A stretch of 64,000 nucleotides of DNA from Paenibacillus rubinfantis (GTDB taxonomy: Bacteria; Bacillota; Bacilli; Paenibacillales; Paenibacillaceae): the NCBI RefSeq assembly GCF_001486505.1, contig NZ_LN909062.1, positions 253,341-317,340 of the forward strand. The letters are read 5' to 3'. Of this stretch, positions 61,931 to 64,000 are shown in pieces; the first letter of the stretch is position 1, and each line of letters starts with the position of its first letter. The notes under the pieces are model-generated. The model saw only the letters and a list, made by a program, of their open reading frames with translations, ran no database searches and was not told where the DNA came from. Made by a program: the position numbers and the translations under genes.

Positions 61931-62605
61931 TTACTCCTCTCCCTGGTTATTCAGCTTCTGCTTCAAGCGGGAGAGCTCCTGTTCCAGAGTTGATTGGATG
62001 GCGGAGCCGGCCTGGTTCAAGAAATCCGAACCCGCTCTCCGCAAATCGCGCAGGCTGCGGGCTTCCCATTCCATATCGGACACCCGGTCCTCCAAGCGAT
62101 GGAACATCTTCGGCACATCCTGCACGCCGTAACCGCTCATCCGCTGGTTCATCCGCTGCTGTAAACGAAGCGTCTCCATTCTTGCGTAGTAATATTGCCG
62201 TTTGCTGTACACGACCTGATATTCGGTCTTCAATTCATTCAGCTGGGCTTCCAATTCCTGCAGCGATTCCAAGCTTTGCGAATACAACTCGGTGTATTGC
62301 TCAACCTTTTCCTCGTACAGCATCTTCTCTTGCAAAGCCAGCTTAGCCAAATGCTCTTCGCCCGCTTTCAGTGCGAGCAGTGCTTGTTCCTCGCGTTTGT
62401 CACGCATGCCCTTGGCTTGATCCACCTGCTGTTTCATTTGCTTCGCATGGCCGCTGTATTGATAATGAAGCTTCTCGGCTTCGGCGATTTCCTGCCGCGT
62501 TTCGATCAAGAACTGGTCGATCAATCTGACCGGATCTTGGGATTGCTCCAACTTCTCATTCAAAGTAGCTACCGTAATATCTCGTACCCGACGAAATACA
62601 CTCAT
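61931..62605 (-). CDS. pspA: PspA/IM30 family protein, first copy
   Basis: A 224-residue paralogue of the other PspA in this operon. Its amphipathic start is MSVFRRVRDITVATLNEKL, and a long coiled coil runs through. It lacks the extra C-terminal stretch of the second copy. The ATG follows TTAGGAGGG. Two PspA proteins plus PspC in one unit suggest mixed assemblies at the membrane, which is inference. Confidence 0.92.
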   Translation of the reverse strand: MSVFRRVRDITVATLNEKLEQSQDPVRLIDQFLIETRQEIAEAEKLHYQYSGHAKQMKQQVDQAKGMRDKREEQALLALKAGEEHLAKLALQEKMLYEEKVEQYTELYSQSLESLQELEAQLNELKTEYQVVYSKRQYYYARMETLRLQQRMNQRMSGYGVQDVPKMFHRLEDRVSDMEWEARSLRDLRRAGSDFLNQAGSAIQSTLEQELSRLKQKLNNQGEE

Positions 62606-62670
62606 TTATACCCTTCCCTCCTAACCTTACGGTTCTCATTTCATGGTATTCTGCATGTATGCTATTTAAA

Positions 62671-62967
62671 TCAGTAACTCCGTCTTCCTCTAAGGGAAGA
62701 GATACCGTATACGATTAATCCGATACCCAGGAGCGGAACGATCAGCCAAGCCAGTTTGGAGATCAGGGAGATGACCCCGAAAATCAGCACCAGCCATCCG
62801 AAGAAGGCGTTCCCCCGGCGAATCCCGTAATATCCGAGACCGATCATCACGATCGCGATCACCAGGCCAAACAGGCTGCCCAGGAAAGGAGTCAACTTGC
62901 CCAGCAGAATCAGAGCGCCCAGGGCAATAAGTACAATAGCGAATACATTCGGTCGATTTGTTTTCAT
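62671..62967 (-). CDS. LiaI-like small membrane protein
   Basis: A 98-residue protein of three or four membrane segments (FAIVLIALGALILLGKL; VIAIVMIGLGYYGI; LAWLIVPLLGIGLIVYGI). It resembles LiaI and the N-terminal part of LiaF. The ATG at 62967 is placed after GAGGCGGTGAT; an ATG seven codons upstream is less likely. It is the first gene of the stress operon and may recruit PspA to the membrane, as LiaI does for LiaH. Confidence 0.82.
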   Translation of the reverse strand: MKTNRPNVFAIVLIALGALILLGKLTPFLGSLFGLVIAIVMIGLGYYGIRRGNAFFGWLVLIFGVISLISKLAWLIVPLLGIGLIVYGISSLRGRRSY

Positions 62968-63130
62968 CGATATATCACCGCCTCTCATTTGATCAACCTT
63001 ATGTCTCTATTCTAGGTGGATTTCAGGTTTTCCAAAACGGACCGCGGACGGTTTTTGAACCTAGACCTAAGTCGAGGATGCCCTCATCCCAAGGGTTTAC
63101 AGGCCCCTGGACCTTACTCCCGAGAAATGC

Positions 63131-63159
63131 TTTACATCTAACTATCGTCCATCTATAAT
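63131..63159 (+). promoter_or_regulatory. Promoter of the permease gene
   Basis: TTTACA (63131-63136) and TATAAT (63154-63159) are 17 bases apart. Transcription should start near 63166, giving a leader of about 160 bases. Confidence 0.8.
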
Positions 63160-63202
63160 GAAGTAAGTCAAACCATACAATAGAAAATGAGAGTTATCGG
63201 AG

Positions 63203-63229
63203 GAGCCTGCCACATTGCGGGCTCTTTTT
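63203..63229 (+). terminator. Terminator-like hairpin in the permease leader
   Basis: GAGCCTGC, CACATT, GCGGGCTC followed by TTTTT, about 37 bases after the predicted start of transcription and 95 bases before the ATG. No gene precedes it on this strand, so it looks like an attenuator rather than a gene end. Confidence 0.6.
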
Positions 63230-63323
63230 GCCTTTTTTTGAATGGGATTGGCATAATTCTGTCCCTGCAAGGCAATCTAAGGATACCTCAGGGTTACGGC
63301 ACACTTGGAGAGGAGAATTCGTA

Positions 63324-64000
63324 TGGAGCAACAAGCAATCTGGGCTATTATCATCTTTTTATTAACGTACGCACTCATCATTTCGGAGAAAATCCATCGA
63401 ACACTGCTGGCCATGGTCGGCGCCGTCCTCATGATCATCTTCGGCATCATTGATCAGGAATCGGCGATTCATCACATCGATTTCAATACGCTGGGCCTCT
63501 TGATCGGCATGATGATCATCGTCAACACCACAGCGGAAACCGGGCTATTTAAATATATCGGGATTTGGACGGCCCGAAAGGCCAAAGGCAATCCCGTAAC
63601 GATCCTTTGGCTCCTCGCATTAATTACGGCAGTAGCGTCCGCGTTTCTGGACAATGTAACGACGATCATCCTGATGGTACCGGTCGCGTTCAGCATTACC
63701 CGTCAATTAAAGGTCAAGGCCTTTCCTTTCATTTTTTCAATGGTCGTTGCCTCGAACATCGGCGGAACGGCAACGTTAATTGGGGATCCTCCTAATATTA
63801 TGATCGGTAGCGCCGTTAAGGAGTTGACCTTCGTCGCATTCCTGCAAAATCTGGCCCCCATCGTCATCGTCATCCTTGCGGTCACCTTGCCGCTTCTTGT
63901 GGTAATGTTCCGCAAGAGCATCAAGTCGACGCCGGAGAACCAGAAGAACATCATGAACATTAGCTTGGAAGGCTTGATTACGGATCAGAAGCTTCTATAT
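63324..64000 (+). CDS. ArsB/NhaD-type ion permease, 5' part
   Basis: The first 225 codons of a membrane transporter that runs off the right edge. At least six membrane segments are seen. Signatures of the ArsB/NhaD (SLC13-like) superfamily are FLDNVTTIILMVPVA and ASNIGGTATLIGDPPNIMIG. Members export arsenite or exchange sodium for protons; the ion is not decidable here. ATG follows GAGAGGAG. It is divergent from the lia operon and has its own strong promoter. Confidence 0.88.

Noticed and set aside
62989..63110. A LiaR binding box upstream of the stress operon
   Set aside because: An inverted repeat (GGATG..CATCC) is visible around 63077-63092, but I could not match it to a LiaR box with confidence.

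Overview
The window reads as a chromosome segment of a spore-forming, Gram-positive Bacillales bacterium, most likely Paenibacillus or a close relative. Several things point there. Strong AAGGAGG ribosome binding sites and about ten TTG starts are used. There is a tRNA-Trp T-box. Spore genes are plentiful (alpha/beta SASP, sspI, yjcZ-like, ylbJ, yunB, a lytH-like gene, ywmB, a gerB-A-C germinant receptor). Gene neighbourhoods match Bacillus ones: lipA-yutD-lytH-yunB, and a ysgA-type methyltransferase near sspI. Identification is by reading the sequence only; no database was searched.

Layout. 1-1006: the end of an unrecognised gene, then a gene-free stretch packed with short repeats, including a 47-51 bp periodic array. 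1007-6644: a YtgP-type flippase, a HAD phosphatase/DUF456 pair, an intact IS1182-family element and a prohibitin-like protein. 6814-10413: a manganese/zinc ABC importer operon with a palindrome upstream. 10636-16641: two tandem class B penicillin-binding proteins and a CvpA-like/transglutaminase-like membrane protein. 16841-22629: an MFS transporter, a yjcZ-like peptide, a serine hydrolase, a small Toprim protein behind a long inverted repeat, and SCO1/ctaB. 22977-25822: trpS with its T-box, an aldose epimerase and an alpha/beta SASP. 25924-38296: housekeeping and sporulation genes (pepF, DUF2225, truncated haemoglobin, ylbJ, nadK, ctp protease, yutD, lipA, lytH-like, yunB). 38404-42428: an alpha-galactosidase remnant, a trmH-type gene and a ktr gene. 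These are followed by about 2 kb of non-coding repeats: three 325-bp units, a 40-bp minisatellite and a CAC/CAT-rich tract. sspI comes next. 42510-51357: prfC, zwf, an aminopropyltransferase-like gene, ywmB and gerB-A-C.

51356-58392 is the most unusual part. An AT-rich island of about 6.8 kb is bracketed by direct repeats of the 3' end of liaR. The outer copy differs from intact liaR by six substitutions in 165 bp, all of them silent, which is what an element replacing the end of its target gene would leave. The island holds an operon (redoxin, NifS-like cysteine desulfurase, two solute-binding lipoproteins and a frameshifted small gene) and two divergent secreted-protein genes. It has no recognisable integrase and no ABC permease or ATPase. 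58225-62967 is a complete cell-envelope stress operon (liaI-like, pspA, pspC, pspA, liaF, liaS, liaR). The window ends inside an ArsB/NhaD-type permease gene with a strong promoter and a terminator-like hairpin in its leader.
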